From: Salinivibrio costicola subsp. costicola ATCC 33508 = LMG 11651
GTDB lineage: Bacteria; Pseudomonadota; Gammaproteobacteria; Enterobacterales; Vibrionaceae
DNA length: 64,000 bases
NCBI GenBank assembly: GCA_000565345.1
Contig: AQOF01000015.1
Location: 28,115 to 92,114, forward strand
Reading direction: 5' to 3'
Shown: positions 56,412 to 64,000 of the stretch, one piece after another
Position numbering within the stretch: the stretch's first letter is position 1
Layout of the letters: every line of letters begins with the position of its first letter
Made by a program: the position numbers and the translations under genes
Notes under the pieces: generated by a model
Seen by the model: the letters and a program-made list of their open reading frames with translations, nothing else
The model's database searches: none
Told to the model about the DNA's origin: nothing

Positions 56412-58982
56412 ATGACGAAGACACATCAACCGTCTCCTGATGTGCAAGACATGGTGGCGCAAGCAGATACGGGTGCGCGCTCACCACATGGACTATCAGG
56501 ACGTATTCTTTGGCTGGTACCACTTATCTGGTCCCTTTTTCAGCTTTGGTATGCGTCGCCACTTCCCTTTGCGCTCGATTTTGGCGTCCTCAATAATACA
56601 CAAGCACGCTCACTCCACTTAGCGTTCGCGATGTTTTTGGCCTTCACTGCCTACCCCGCGCGTAAAACATCACCTCGCGACCGTGTACCTCTTCTAGATT
56701 GGATTTTTGCCCTTACCGGCAGCCTAGCCGCCGGATATTTATTCCTATTTTACAATCAACTGGCCGATCGTGCCGGTGCCTATACTGCCTTCGATATTAG
56801 TGTTGCCGCGATCGGCATGGTATTGATGCTCGAGGCAACACGACGCGCTTTAGGGCCACCATTAATGGTGGTAGCCGCCGTTTTCTTGCTTTACACCTTT
56901 GCTGGCCCTCACATGCCCGATGTCATTGCCCACAAAGGCGCCAGCCTTAATAAGGCGATGTCGCATCTGTGGCTAACCACTGAAGGGGTGTTCGGGGTCG
57001 CATTGGGCGTCTCTACCTCATTCGTTTTCCTGTTTGTACTCTTTGGTGCCTTACTCGATCGCGCGGGCGCTGGGGGCTATTTCATCAAAGTGGCGTTCTC
57101 TTTACTGGGCCACATGCGCGGCGGTCCCGCGAAAGCCGCAGTGGTCGCCTCGGGCCTGTCCGGGTTAGTCTCAGGATCCTCGATTGCTAACGTGGTGACC
57201 ACCGGCACCTTTACCATTCCACTGATGAAGCGGGTCGGTTTCCCAAGCCACAAAGCGGGGGCAGTAGAAGTGGCCGCGTCCACCAACGGCCAGCTCACAC
57301 CGCCGATAATGGGGGCCGCCGCCTTCTTGATGGTGGAGTACGTAGGGATTTCTTATGTCGAAGTGATCAAAGCTGCCCTGCTCCCGGCGTTGATTTCCTA
57401 CATTGCGCTGATTTACATCGTCCATTTGGAAGCTTGTAAAGCGGGTATGGAAGGCTTGCCGCGCCGCCACTCTAGTACAGTATTGCAAAAGCTCTTTTCC
57501 TTTATGACGGTATTTGTTGGGCTATTAGTGCTCAGCGCAGCGGTCTATTACGGCATTGGCTGGACCAAAGACGTATTTGATAGCATGGCCACCGTGGTGA
57601 TCGGCATACTGACCCTAATTGCGTATGTTCTTCTGGTGCGCTATTCCGCCCGCTACAAGTCTGAAGCCGCCGAAGATCCAGCGGCCACGGATTTATCAGA
57701 GGTGCCAGAGCCAGGCCCTACCGTTCGCTCCGGGTTGTATTACTTGCTGCCAATTGGCGTGCTGGTTTGGTGTTTGACCGTCGAGCGTTTTTCACCCGGC
57801 CTATCGGCGTTCTGGGCGACTATTTTTATGATTTTTATCATAGTGACCCAGCGTCCACTGATCGCCTACTTTAATCAACGCACCAACTTCAAAGAAGAAA
57901 TTCGAGAAGGGGGCGTTGATCTGCTCGAAGCCTTTGTCACTGGCGCGCGCAACATGATTGGCATCGGTGTCGCCACGGCGGCTGCCGGGATCGTTGTCGG
58001 CACCGTGACTCTAACCGGCATTGGTTTGGTCATGACTGATTTTGTCGAGCTAATTTCTGGCGGTAATATCTTCTTGATGTTGCTCTTTACGGCAGTGATC
58101 AGCTTACTATTAGGCATGGGGCTACCGACCACGGCAAACTATATTGTGGTTTCTACACTGATGGCCCCTGTCATTGTGACCTTGGGGGCACAACAAGGGC
58201 TGATTATTCCGCTTATTGCCGTGCACCTTTTTGTGTTCTACTTCGGGATTCTCGCCGATGACACGCCACCGGTCGGTCTCGCCGCTTTCGCGGCCGCGGC
58301 CATTGCTAAATCGGATCCGATTCGTACCGGTGTACAAGGCTTTACCTACGATATTCGTACCGCCATTTTACCTTTCATGTTTATCTTCAACACTCAGTTG
58401 TTGTTGCTCGACCTCGACGGTCCTTTCCACCTGATATTGACCATTATTTCCGCGACCATTGCGATGTTGGCTTTCTCTGCCGCAACCCAAGGGTGGTGGA
58501 TGACCAAAAATAAATGGTGGGAAACCGTGTTGCTGTTGCTTATCACCTTCTCTCTATTCCGACCTGGTTTTTGGTGGGATGAAATCTATCCACCCACCAC
58601 CAGCTACCCAGGAACAGAAATTATGCGCGTAGCCGAGCAACTGCCTGACGGAAAACCGCTGCAACTGGTAGTGGAAGGGGAAAACTTCTTTGGCGATCAG
58701 ATTTCCAAACATGTGGTTTTGTCGGTAGATAGTCGCCTCGAAAGCGGCGATGCACGGGTACGTGATACCGGTTTGATACTGCGCGAAGAGGATGACTTAT
58801 TACTGGTTGATAGAGTCCAATTTGGAAGCGATGCCGATAAGGCGGGGATCGACTTTGATTGGAAAATTAAAACCGTCACGGTGGATAACATCCGCCCGTG
58901 GAAAGAATGGGTTTTTGTGCCGACACTATTACTCTTGGCATTGCTAGGCTGGAATCAACGCCGTCGCATCCGCCAAGCCTAA
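56412..58982 (+). CDS. TRAP transporter fused 4TM/12TM permease (TAXI type)
   Basis: Fused DctQ-DctM permease of a TAXI-type TRAP transporter, 856 residues. Order: four-helix small-subunit-like N-terminus, DctM domain (SGLSGLVSGSSIANVVTTGT, VEVAASTNGQLTPPIMGAAA, LLGMGLPTTANYIVVSTLM, ILADDTPPVGLAAFAAAAIA) and a C-terminal DUF3394-like soluble part before a last helix. Start at ATG 56412, eight bases after AAGGA. Such permeases need a periplasmic TAXI binding protein; none is encoded in this window. The UspA protein gene follows after 60 bases. Substrate unknown. Confidence 0.9.
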   Translation: MTKTHQPSPDVQDMVAQADTGARSPHGLSGRILWLVPLIWSLFQLWYASPLPFALDFGVLNNTQARSLHLAFAMFLAFTAYPARKTSPRDRVPLLDWIFALTGSLAAGYLFLFYNQLADRAGAYTAFDISVAAIGMVLMLEATRRALGPPLMVVAAVFLLYTFAGPHMPDVIAHKGASLNKAMSHLWLTTEGVFGVALGVSTSFVFLFVLFGALLDRAGAGGYFIKVAFSLLGHMRGGPAKAAVVASGLSGLVSGSSIANVVTTGTFTIPLMKRVGFPSHKAGAVEVAASTNGQLTPPIMGAAAFLMVEYVGISYVEVIKAALLPALISYIALIYIVHLEACKAGMEGLPRRHSSTVLQKLFSFMTVFVGLLVLSAAVYYGIGWTKDVFDSMATVVIGILTLIAYVLLVRYSARYKSEAAEDPAATDLSEVPEPGPTVRSGLYYLLPIGVLVWCLTVERFSPGLSAFWATIFMIFIIVTQRPLIAYFNQRTNFKEEIREGGVDLLEAFVTGARNMIGIGVATAAAGIVVGTVTLTGIGLVMTDFVELISGGNIFLMLLFTAVISLLLGMGLPTTANYIVVSTLMAPVIVTLGAQQGLIIPLIAVHLFVFYFGILADDTPPVGLAAFAAAAIAKSDPIRTGVQGFTYDIRTAILPFMFIFNTQLLLLDLDGPFHLILTIISATIAMLAFSAATQGWWMTKNKWWETVLLLLITFSLFRPGFWWDEIYPPTTSYPGTEIMRVAEQLPDGKPLQLVVEGENFFGDQISKHVVLSVDSRLESGDARVRDTGLILREEDDLLLVDRVQFGSDADKAGIDFDWKIKTVTVDNIRPWKEWVFVPTLLLLALLGWNQRRRIRQA

Positions 58983-59042
58983 TGACAGGGGGCACGTGCG
59001 CGGCGCGTGCCCTTTTCTTTTTTGATAGCAAAGGATATCGCT

Positions 59043-59474
59043 ATGTATAAACACATTCTGGTTCCGGTCGATTTAAATGATGAGAGCTTCGCGGATAAAG
59101 CGGTCGATCACGCTGCATGGCTGGCCAGTCAATCCGGCGCTAAGCTCCACCTTCTGACAGTCTTGCCGGGGATTCATAATTCCATGGTCGCCTCTTACTT
59201 CCCTGAAGAAGCTGCCAATAAAATGAAACGCGATATGAAGCGAAATCTGCAAGGATTTGCGGATAAATATGTTCCGAAAAACGTGGCCTGCCAGGTGTCT
59301 GTTGAAGAAGGTAAGCCTTACAAAGGGATTATCAAAACCGCCGAGCGCTTAGGGTGCGACTTGATCGTCATGCCAAGTCATAAGCGTTCTCGCGTCAACA
59401 AGATGATGTTAGGATCGGTGGCCGCGAAAGTCCTTGAAGGCGCCACCATGCATGTGATGGTACTCAAACCTTAG
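59043..59474 (+). CDS. Universal stress protein, UspA family
   Basis: 143-residue cytosolic protein (MYKHILVPVDLNDESFADKA) with a Rossmann-like fold. The C-terminal region IVMPSHKRSRVNKMMLGSVA keeps the LGSVA element, but the first glycines of the G-2x-G ATP motif are missing, so nucleotide binding is uncertain. It shares the transcript of the TRAP permease. This matches TeaD, the UspA-like regulator encoded with the Halomonas ectoine TRAP transporter, so a regulatory role on the transporter is likely by analogy. GGA ribosome site; Met 59043 chosen. Confidence 0.85.
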   Translation: MYKHILVPVDLNDESFADKAVDHAAWLASQSGAKLHLLTVLPGIHNSMVASYFPEEAANKMKRDMKRNLQGFADKYVPKNVACQVSVEEGKPYKGIIKTAERLGCDLIVMPSHKRSRVNKMMLGSVAAKVLEGATMHVMVLKP

Positions 59475-59516
59475 CCGATATCTGGCTGCTCGTTTAGGGC
59501 CACCCTCGTAAAGTGA

Positions 59517-59539
59517 AGGTTCAGGCCTTGCCTGAACCT
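59517..59539. terminator. Hairpin between convergent uspA and ubiX
   Basis: Perfect ten-base stem AGGTTCAGGC / GCCTGAACCT with a three-base loop, overlapping the last codons of ubiX and 42 bases after the uspA-type gene. No clear T run on either strand. Confidence 0.55.
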
Positions 59540-60174
59540 GATTGATTATGCTTTATCGCGAGGGCGTTGATCATACCCCCAGCGCGGCACCAAGTTTGCG
59601 CCGCCCCTAAGTGGTCGAGAATGCGCGCCACCATAAAATCCACCAAGTCGTCAATAGACTGGGGTTGGTGATAAAAACCCGGCGCAGCAGGCATAATAGT
59701 GACGCCCATCTGCGATAGCTTGTGCATGTTTTCTAAATGCAGCGTTGAAAACGGCGTCTCGCGAACGACCAGTAACAATTGCCCCCGTTCTTTGAGCACC
59801 ACATCCGCCGCCCGTTCAATCAAGTTATCGGATAGACCATGGGCAATCGAAGACAAGGATCCGGCCGAGCAGGGACAGACAACCATTTTCTTCGGCGCTG
59901 CCGAGCCCGAGGCGACCGGCGAAAACCAATCTTCTTTACCGCAAACAATCAGTTTATTGCTATCACATTGCAGATGTTCGGCTAATACTTTCTGTGCCGC
60001 TTGCGGGCCTGACGGGAGTTTCAACCCGTGTTCGGTCGCCAGCACCACGCGAGCGGCCGAGGATATCAGTAAAAAGACCTGATAATCTTGCGCAAGCAGG
60101 CACTCCAGTAACCGTAGGCCGTATGGCGCGCCTGACGCTCCTGTCCATGCCAGCGTGATACGCTTATCCGTCAT
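59521..60174 (-). CDS. ubiX: Flavin prenyltransferase UbiX
   Basis: Makes prenylated FMN, the cofactor of the UbiD decarboxylase in ubiquinone synthesis. N-terminal [19 protein letters not shown] binds [23 protein letters not shown] and [20 protein letters not shown] are the phosphate and active-site motifs. 217 residues, intact. ATG overlaps the mpl stop by 11 bases, so the two are co-translated. Confidence 0.95.
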   Translation of the reverse strand: MTDKRITLAWTGASGAPYGLRLLECLLAQDYQVFLLISSAARVVLATEHGLKLPSGPQAAQKVLAEHLQCDSNKLIVCGKEDWFSPVASGSAAPKKMVVCPCSAGSLSSIAHGLSDNLIERAADVVLKERGQLLLVVRETPFSTLHLENMHKLSQMGVTIMPAAPGFYHQPQSIDDLVDFMVARILDHLGAAQTWCRAGGMINALAIKHNQSGSGKA

Positions 60175-61537
60175 GCTTTTCTCCTTTGTGACTCAACGCA
60201 CTGAGCAACTTATCGTGAATACCACCAAACCCCCCATTACTCATGATCAACACGGTATCGCCCGGCAAGGCTTGCTCACTCAACGCGACAACCAGTGTGC
60301 CTATATCAGTGTGAATTTGCGTAGGTTGAGCACAACGATCCGCCACCGCATCGAGCGACCAATCGAGCCCTTGAGGCTGATATAAAAACACACTGTCCGC
60401 ACTCGCCAACGACGCGGCTAGCGTGTCTTTATGGATCCCTTGTTTCATGGTGTTCGAGCGCGGTTCTAATACGGCGAGAATACGCCCTGCGCCGACCTTG
60501 GCTCGCAAGCCCTCCAAGGTCAGTCGAATAGCGGTCGGATGATGGGCAAAATCGTCATATACCGTGACGCCAGCCCGCTCGCCACGCCACTCAAGCCGAC
60601 GCTTAGTATTGATAAATCTCTCGAGCGATTGACAAGCCAGACCCGGGGTCACTCCCACATGACGCGCCGCTGATAACGCCATCAAGGCATTACGCACGTT
60701 ATGATCACCAACCAAATCCCAGCTAACCGATCCCACGAGATCACCGGCAAAGTACACATCAAATTGGCTGCCAGCTGCGTCTTTTTTCACGCTTTGCCAC
60801 TGGCCATCAGGCCCCGCATACACACACTCACTCCAACACCCCATTGCGAGTGTTTCAGTTACGTTGGGATCATCGGACGGCGCAATAATCTGGCCAATCC
60901 CCGGTACGGTGCGTATCACATGATGGAATTGCTTTTGGATCGCGGCCAGATCATCAAAAATGTCGGCATGATCGAACTCAAGATTGTTAATAACCAAGGT
61001 TTTCGGTTGGTAGTGAATAAACTTGGAGCGCTTATCAAAAAATGCACTGTCGTATTCATCGGCCTCGACCACAAAAAACGGGCTATCCCCCAAACGGGCT
61101 GACGCATTAAAATTGCTGGCCACGCCACCGATTAAAAATCCAGGCTGATAACCACAGTCTTCTAAAATCCACGCCAGCATGCTGGCGGTGGTGGTTTTTC
61201 CGTGTGTCCCTGAAACCGCTAACACCCAGCAGTCTTGGAGTAAAAAATCATGCAGCCATTGCGGACCAGACGTGTAAGACAAACCTTGATTGAGTACGGC
61301 TTCAACACAGGGATTCCCGCGGCTCATGGCATTACCAATCACCACTAAATCCGGCTTAGGTGTAAGCTGCGCAGGATCATAGCCTTCAATGATAGCAACC
61401 CCTTGGGATTCGAGTAAGGTGCTCATTGGGGGATAAACCTGGCTATCTGAGCCTGTCACTTTGTGCCCCAATTGTTTTGCCAGCATAGCGGCTCCACCCA
61501 TAAAGGTGCCGCAAATGCCTAAAATATGAATATGCAT
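60164..61537 (-). CDS. mpl: Murein tripeptide ligase Mpl
   Basis: Re-ligates the recovered L-Ala-gamma-D-Glu-mDap tripeptide to UDP-MurNAc in peptidoglycan recycling. Mur-ligase motifs: [23 protein letters not shown] site [37 protein letters not shown] and [19 protein letters not shown]. 457 residues from Met 61537; a GTG nine bases upstream is possible. Intact, followed by ubiX. Divergent from fbp, the usual enteric/vibrio layout. Confidence 0.95.
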   Translation of the reverse strand: MHIHILGICGTFMGGAAMLAKQLGHKVTGSDSQVYPPMSTLLESQGVAIIEGYDPAQLTPKPDLVVIGNAMSRGNPCVEAVLNQGLSYTSGPQWLHDFLLQDCWVLAVSGTHGKTTTASMLAWILEDCGYQPGFLIGGVASNFNASARLGDSPFFVVEADEYDSAFFDKRSKFIHYQPKTLVINNLEFDHADIFDDLAAIQKQFHHVIRTVPGIGQIIAPSDDPNVTETLAMGCWSECVYAGPDGQWQSVKKDAAGSQFDVYFAGDLVGSVSWDLVGDHNVRNALMALSAARHVGVTPGLACQSLERFINTKRRLEWRGERAGVTVYDDFAHHPTAIRLTLEGLRAKVGAGRILAVLEPRSNTMKQGIHKDTLAASLASADSVFLYQPQGLDWSLDAVADRCAQPTQIHTDIGTLVVALSEQALPGDTVLIMSNGGFGGIHDKLLSALSHKGEKHDG

Positions 61538-61796
61538 GGCCTTCACTGTATTGTTGGTTACCCAGCCGTTGGACGCGGGCCATTATTATGCCTTGGATTA
61601 ACGCTTGGGTCTTATCGCTTGCGCGCATATGACATGGTTTTTTATGTCGCGATCACACTTCCCTGACCTCATCCATTTCTTCAGTACGATTAAAAAGTCA
61701 CGAGCGCTAGAATGACAACGATTTCAAGAGGCAGACCACTGCCCACTTAAATGCCATTGAATTAGAAAGACAGTTCATCATCACTAAGGATTGAGA

Positions 61797-62818
61797 ATGC
61801 CCGACATTAAGACCCTCGGCGAATATATTGTTGAGAAGCAACACGCGTTCCCGCATGCCAGCGGCGACTTATCTTCTTTGCTTGCCTCGATTCGTCTCGC
61901 CGCCAAAATTGTCAACCGTGAGATCAACAAAGCGGGCTTGGTCGACATCGCCGGCGCTATCGGCACAGAAAACGCACAAGGTGAAGAACAACAAAAGCTC
62001 GACGTTTACGCCAACGAAAAGTTTAAAGCTGCGATGGAGGCTCGCGACCACGTTTGCGGTGTCGCGAGTGAGGAAGAAGATGAAGCGGTCATCTTCAACA
62101 AGCAACTGAATCGTAATGCTAAATATGTGGTATTGATTGACCCGCTTGATGGCTCATCAAACATTGATGTCAATGTCTCCGTCGGCACCATTTTCTCCAT
62201 TTATCACCGTGTTTCACCGGTCGGCACCCCCCCTACCGAAGACGACTTCCTGCAACCGGGTCATCGCCAAGTGGCTGCCGGCTATATCATTTACGGCTCA
62301 TCCACCATGTTGGTTTACACCACAGGTGATGGTGTGCATGGTTTTACCTATGATCCATCGCTGGGTCTGTTTTGCCTCTCTCACGAGAATATGACCGTTC
62401 CTAAAGAGGGAACGATTTACTCAATTAACGAAGGCAACTACATCAAGTTCCCGCAGGCGTCAAAAAATACATCAAATACTGTCAAGAAAACGTCCTTGAC
62501 GAGAAACGGCCGTATACGTCACGCTACATTGGCTCTTTGGTGGCCGATTTTCACCGTAATCTGCTAAAAGGTGGCATTTACTTGTACCCGAGTACCCTAG
62601 CTTATCCAAATGGTAAATTGCGGTTGCTGTATGAGTGCAACCCCATGGCGTTTATTATCGAACAGGCCGGCGGTAAAGCCACGGATGGGATGCAGCGAGT
62701 GATGGACATTGAACCCAAAGAACTTCATCAGCGCGTTCCCTTCTTCGTTGGCTCTAGTAATATGGTGGATAAAGTCGGCGAATACCTGGAAACCTATCCT
62801 GATCATGAAGACAATTAA
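61797..62818 (+). CDS. fbp: Fructose-1,6-bisphosphatase class 1 (frame broken once)
   Basis: Gluconeogenic phosphatase. Metal site [26 protein letters not shown]-like [13 protein letters not shown], and the 6-phosphate site [20 protein letters not shown]. The frame breaks near 62456 (GG for GGG); repair gives [20 protein letters not shown]. About 340 residues after repair, normal length. Start ATG 61797 follows AAGGA; a TTG two codons earlier is not used. Confidence 0.94.
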
Positions 62819-62859
62819 CGCGTATTAGCAAAAAGAATGCCGCGCTTTTTTATGATGAC

Positions 62860-62882
62860 GAGGCGACCTGGTAGGTCGCCTC
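62860..62882 (+). terminator. Terminator-like hairpin after fbp
   Basis: Perfect nine-base stem GAGGCGACC / GGTCGCCTC with a TGGTA loop, followed by TGTTATTTT. 42 bases after fbp and 65 before ppa. Confidence 0.7.
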
Positions 62883-62946
62883 TGTTATTTTCACGCTTGG
62901 CGGTTATAATTGGCACACACTGTTTGATTTAACAAAAGGACATTCC

Positions 62947-63473
62947 ATGAGCCTGAACCAGGTCCTGCGGGCAAAGATCTGCCTGAAGATATTTATGTGG
63001 TGATTGAGATCCCAGCGAATGCTGATCCAATCAAGTACGAAGTGGACAAAGATAGCGGTGCGGTATTCGTCGATCGCTTTATGTCTACCCCAATGTTTTA
63101 CCCATGTAACTATGGTTATGTAAACCATACCTTGTCACTTGACGGTGACCCGGTAGACGTACTGGTTCCAACCCCATTCCCTCTCGTACCCGGTTCAGTA
63201 ATCCGCTGCCGTCCAGTGGGTGTGCTAAAAATGACCGACGAGTCTGGTGAAGATGCCAAAGTTGTCGCAGTGCCTCATAGCAAGCTGACCAAAGAGTACG
63301 ATCACGTGAAAGACGTGAACGATCTGCCTGAGCTACTCAAAGCACAAATCACGCATTTCTTCGAGCGTTACAAAGAGCTTGAAGCCGGCAAGTGGGTCAA
63401 AGTCGATGGCTGGGCCGATGCACAAGCCGCAAAAGACGAAATCCTGTCTTCTTTTGAGCGCGCAAAACAGTAA
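62947..63473 (+). CDS. ppa: Inorganic pyrophosphatase (frame broken once)
   Basis: Soluble family I pyrophosphatase that drives biosynthetic reactions; essential. Start [19 protein letters not shown] is restored by one C near 62964 (CC for CCC); without it the frame stops at codon 18. Active-site motif [17 protein letters not shown] and substrate region [19 protein letters not shown] are clear, with [18 protein letters not shown] at the end. 175 residues after repair, exactly the family length. AAGGA eight bases before ATG. Confidence 0.95.
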
Positions 63474-63529
63474 GTGAATATCTCTTTGTCATTAGTAATT
63501 GAGTATGATGACATTAAAGAGCGTGTTAG

Positions 63530-63567
63530 CGGCTAAAGCCGTACCGAAGGGTGGTATTCCACCCTTC
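63530..63567. repeat. Two adjacent perfect hairpins, possible REP/MITE-like element
   Basis: CGGCT-AA-AGCCG at 63530-63541 is followed four bases later by the nine-base stem GAAGGGTGG-TATT-CCACCCTTC at 63546-63567, then by eight C in a row. No T run, so it is not a normal terminator. It starts 56 bases after ppa and ends where the PAAR gene loses similarity. Confidence 0.5.
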
Positions 63568-63706
63568 ACTTTCCCCCCCCTACTCGCCCCACTCTTGCCG
63601 CCGGCTTGCCATTAATCATTACCCCAGCGCTAGCGCTGGTCACTGCGGTGGGCGGAAAACAACCATGCCCACCGGCGGTATCGCCTAATCGTGCTGCCCC
63701 TAGCAT
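63566..63706 (-). CDS. Truncated PAAR-domain protein (type VI secretion spike tip type)
   Basis: 46-codon ORF starting MLGAARLGDTAGGHGCFPPT and continuing with ASAGVMINGKPAARVG, the first half of a PAAR domain (HGCFPPT and NGKPAARVG are diagnostic). A full PAAR protein of about 90-100 residues would have a second half with another NGK repeat; here the similarity ends at a run of eight G on this strand. Changing that run by one base would extend it only to TAA at 63528 with a tail ESEGWNTTLRYGFSR that does not look like PAAR. Strong TTAAGGAGG before the ATG. PAAR proteins sharpen VgrG spikes and carry effectors. Confidence 0.78.
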   Translation of the reverse strand: MLGAARLGDTAGGHGCFPPTAVTSASAGVMINGKPAARVGRVGGGK

Positions 63707-63715
63707 AGCGCCTCC

Positions 63716-64000
63716 TTAACGTGCAATCACCATACGTCCATCAATGATGGCAAATAGCGGATTCGTGTAATAAACCCAGTCCAATTCTTTTGAGTTAATC
63801 CTTAACGGTGACATTCCTCGCTCGTCTTCTAACTTTACTAGCTTCCACCCATATAACTTTTCACCGTGTACTCATGCCACTCACGTCTTGGTTTTACATC
63901 AGCATCATCAGCGTGTTCAAATTTACCCGGTAAATCCATCACATCAAAAACTCCTCCGCTCGGTCATATACGCTCGCTTCGCTTTTCTTCGTTTCGTTCA
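63716..64000 (-). CDS. Unassigned protein upstream of the PAAR gene; partial at window edge, frame broken twice
   Basis: C-terminal part of a protein whose start lies outside the window. Adding one base to two runs (five to six near 63946, four to five near 63858) joins the pieces EASVYDRAEEFFDVMDLPGK, FEHADDADVKPRREWHEY, TVKKLYGWKLVKLEDERG and INSKELDWVYYTNPLFAIID, ending GRMVIAR with TAA at 63718. The stop overlaps the ribosome site of the PAAR gene, so the two are one operon. I do not recognise a family. In type VI auxiliary clusters this position is often an accessory, effector or immunity gene, which is only a guess. Confidence 0.55.

Noticed and set aside
63520..63580. Integron attC (VCR-like) site next to the PAAR gene
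   Set aside because: The sequence has inverted repeats but lacks the paired GTTRRRY / RYYYAAC core sites; no integrase or cassette array is visible.

Overview
This is a chromosomal stretch from a gammaproteobacterium, most likely a member of the Vibrionaceae. The base composition looks close to 50 % GC, which would fit Salinivibrio or a relative better than most Vibrio species; the genus is an inference. Support comes from the family assignments (a VC2487-type glycosyltransferase, the ygiM-cca pair, the lptD-surA-pdxA-rsmA-apaG-apaH series, obgE-rpmA-rplU next to ispB, and mdh-argR next to a fused TRAP permease). Almost everything is housekeeping: no tRNA, rRNA, CRISPR array, insertion sequence or prophage was seen.

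Layout. 1-5.6 kb: tail-less ygiF, a PhoU-like protein with the Pit phosphate permease, ygiM and cca. 5.6-10.8 kb: the SOS mutagenesis cassette imuA-imuB-dnaE2 behind a perfect LexA box. 10.9-12.4 kb: a periplasmic-sensor diguanylate cyclase. 12.9-19 kb: pyruvate kinase, then trehalose regulation, uptake and hydrolysis (treR, treB, treC) with two TreR-like operators. 19-30.5 kb: branched-chain amino acid synthesis (ilvIH; leuABCD behind a leucine leader peptide and attenuator) with an acyl-CoA ligase, a glycosyltransferase and a PAP2 phosphatase between the two operons. 30.7-35 kb: a DUF547 protein and the thiamine transporter thiBPQ under a TPP riboswitch. 35-41.4 kb: PhoH-family ATPase, rapA, rluA, a 2-hydroxyacid dehydrogenase. 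41.4-49 kb: djlA and the outer-membrane/cofactor/ribosome series lptD to apaH. 49-55 kb: folA, yjjP-yjjB, obgE, rpmA, rplU, ispB, mdh. 55.6-63.5 kb: argR, a fused TRAP permease with a UspA protein, ubiX, mpl, fbp, ppa. 63.5-64 kb: the end of an accessory operon with a short PAAR-domain gene, cut by the window edge.

The most striking property of the window is technical. About twenty genes, many of them essential (lptD, obgE, ppa, rapA, surA, pdxA, fbp), are split by single-base indels. In nearly every case adding one base to a short run of identical bases restores the full family protein. I therefore annotate these genes over their whole reconstructed span and treat the breaks as probable sequencing or assembly errors. 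The exception that needs its own check is pit, which also has an in-frame TAA. I found no convincing new multi-gene system; the best candidates for novelty are the right-edge PAAR cassette, the TRAP permease lacking an adjacent binding protein, and two unassigned small ORFs.
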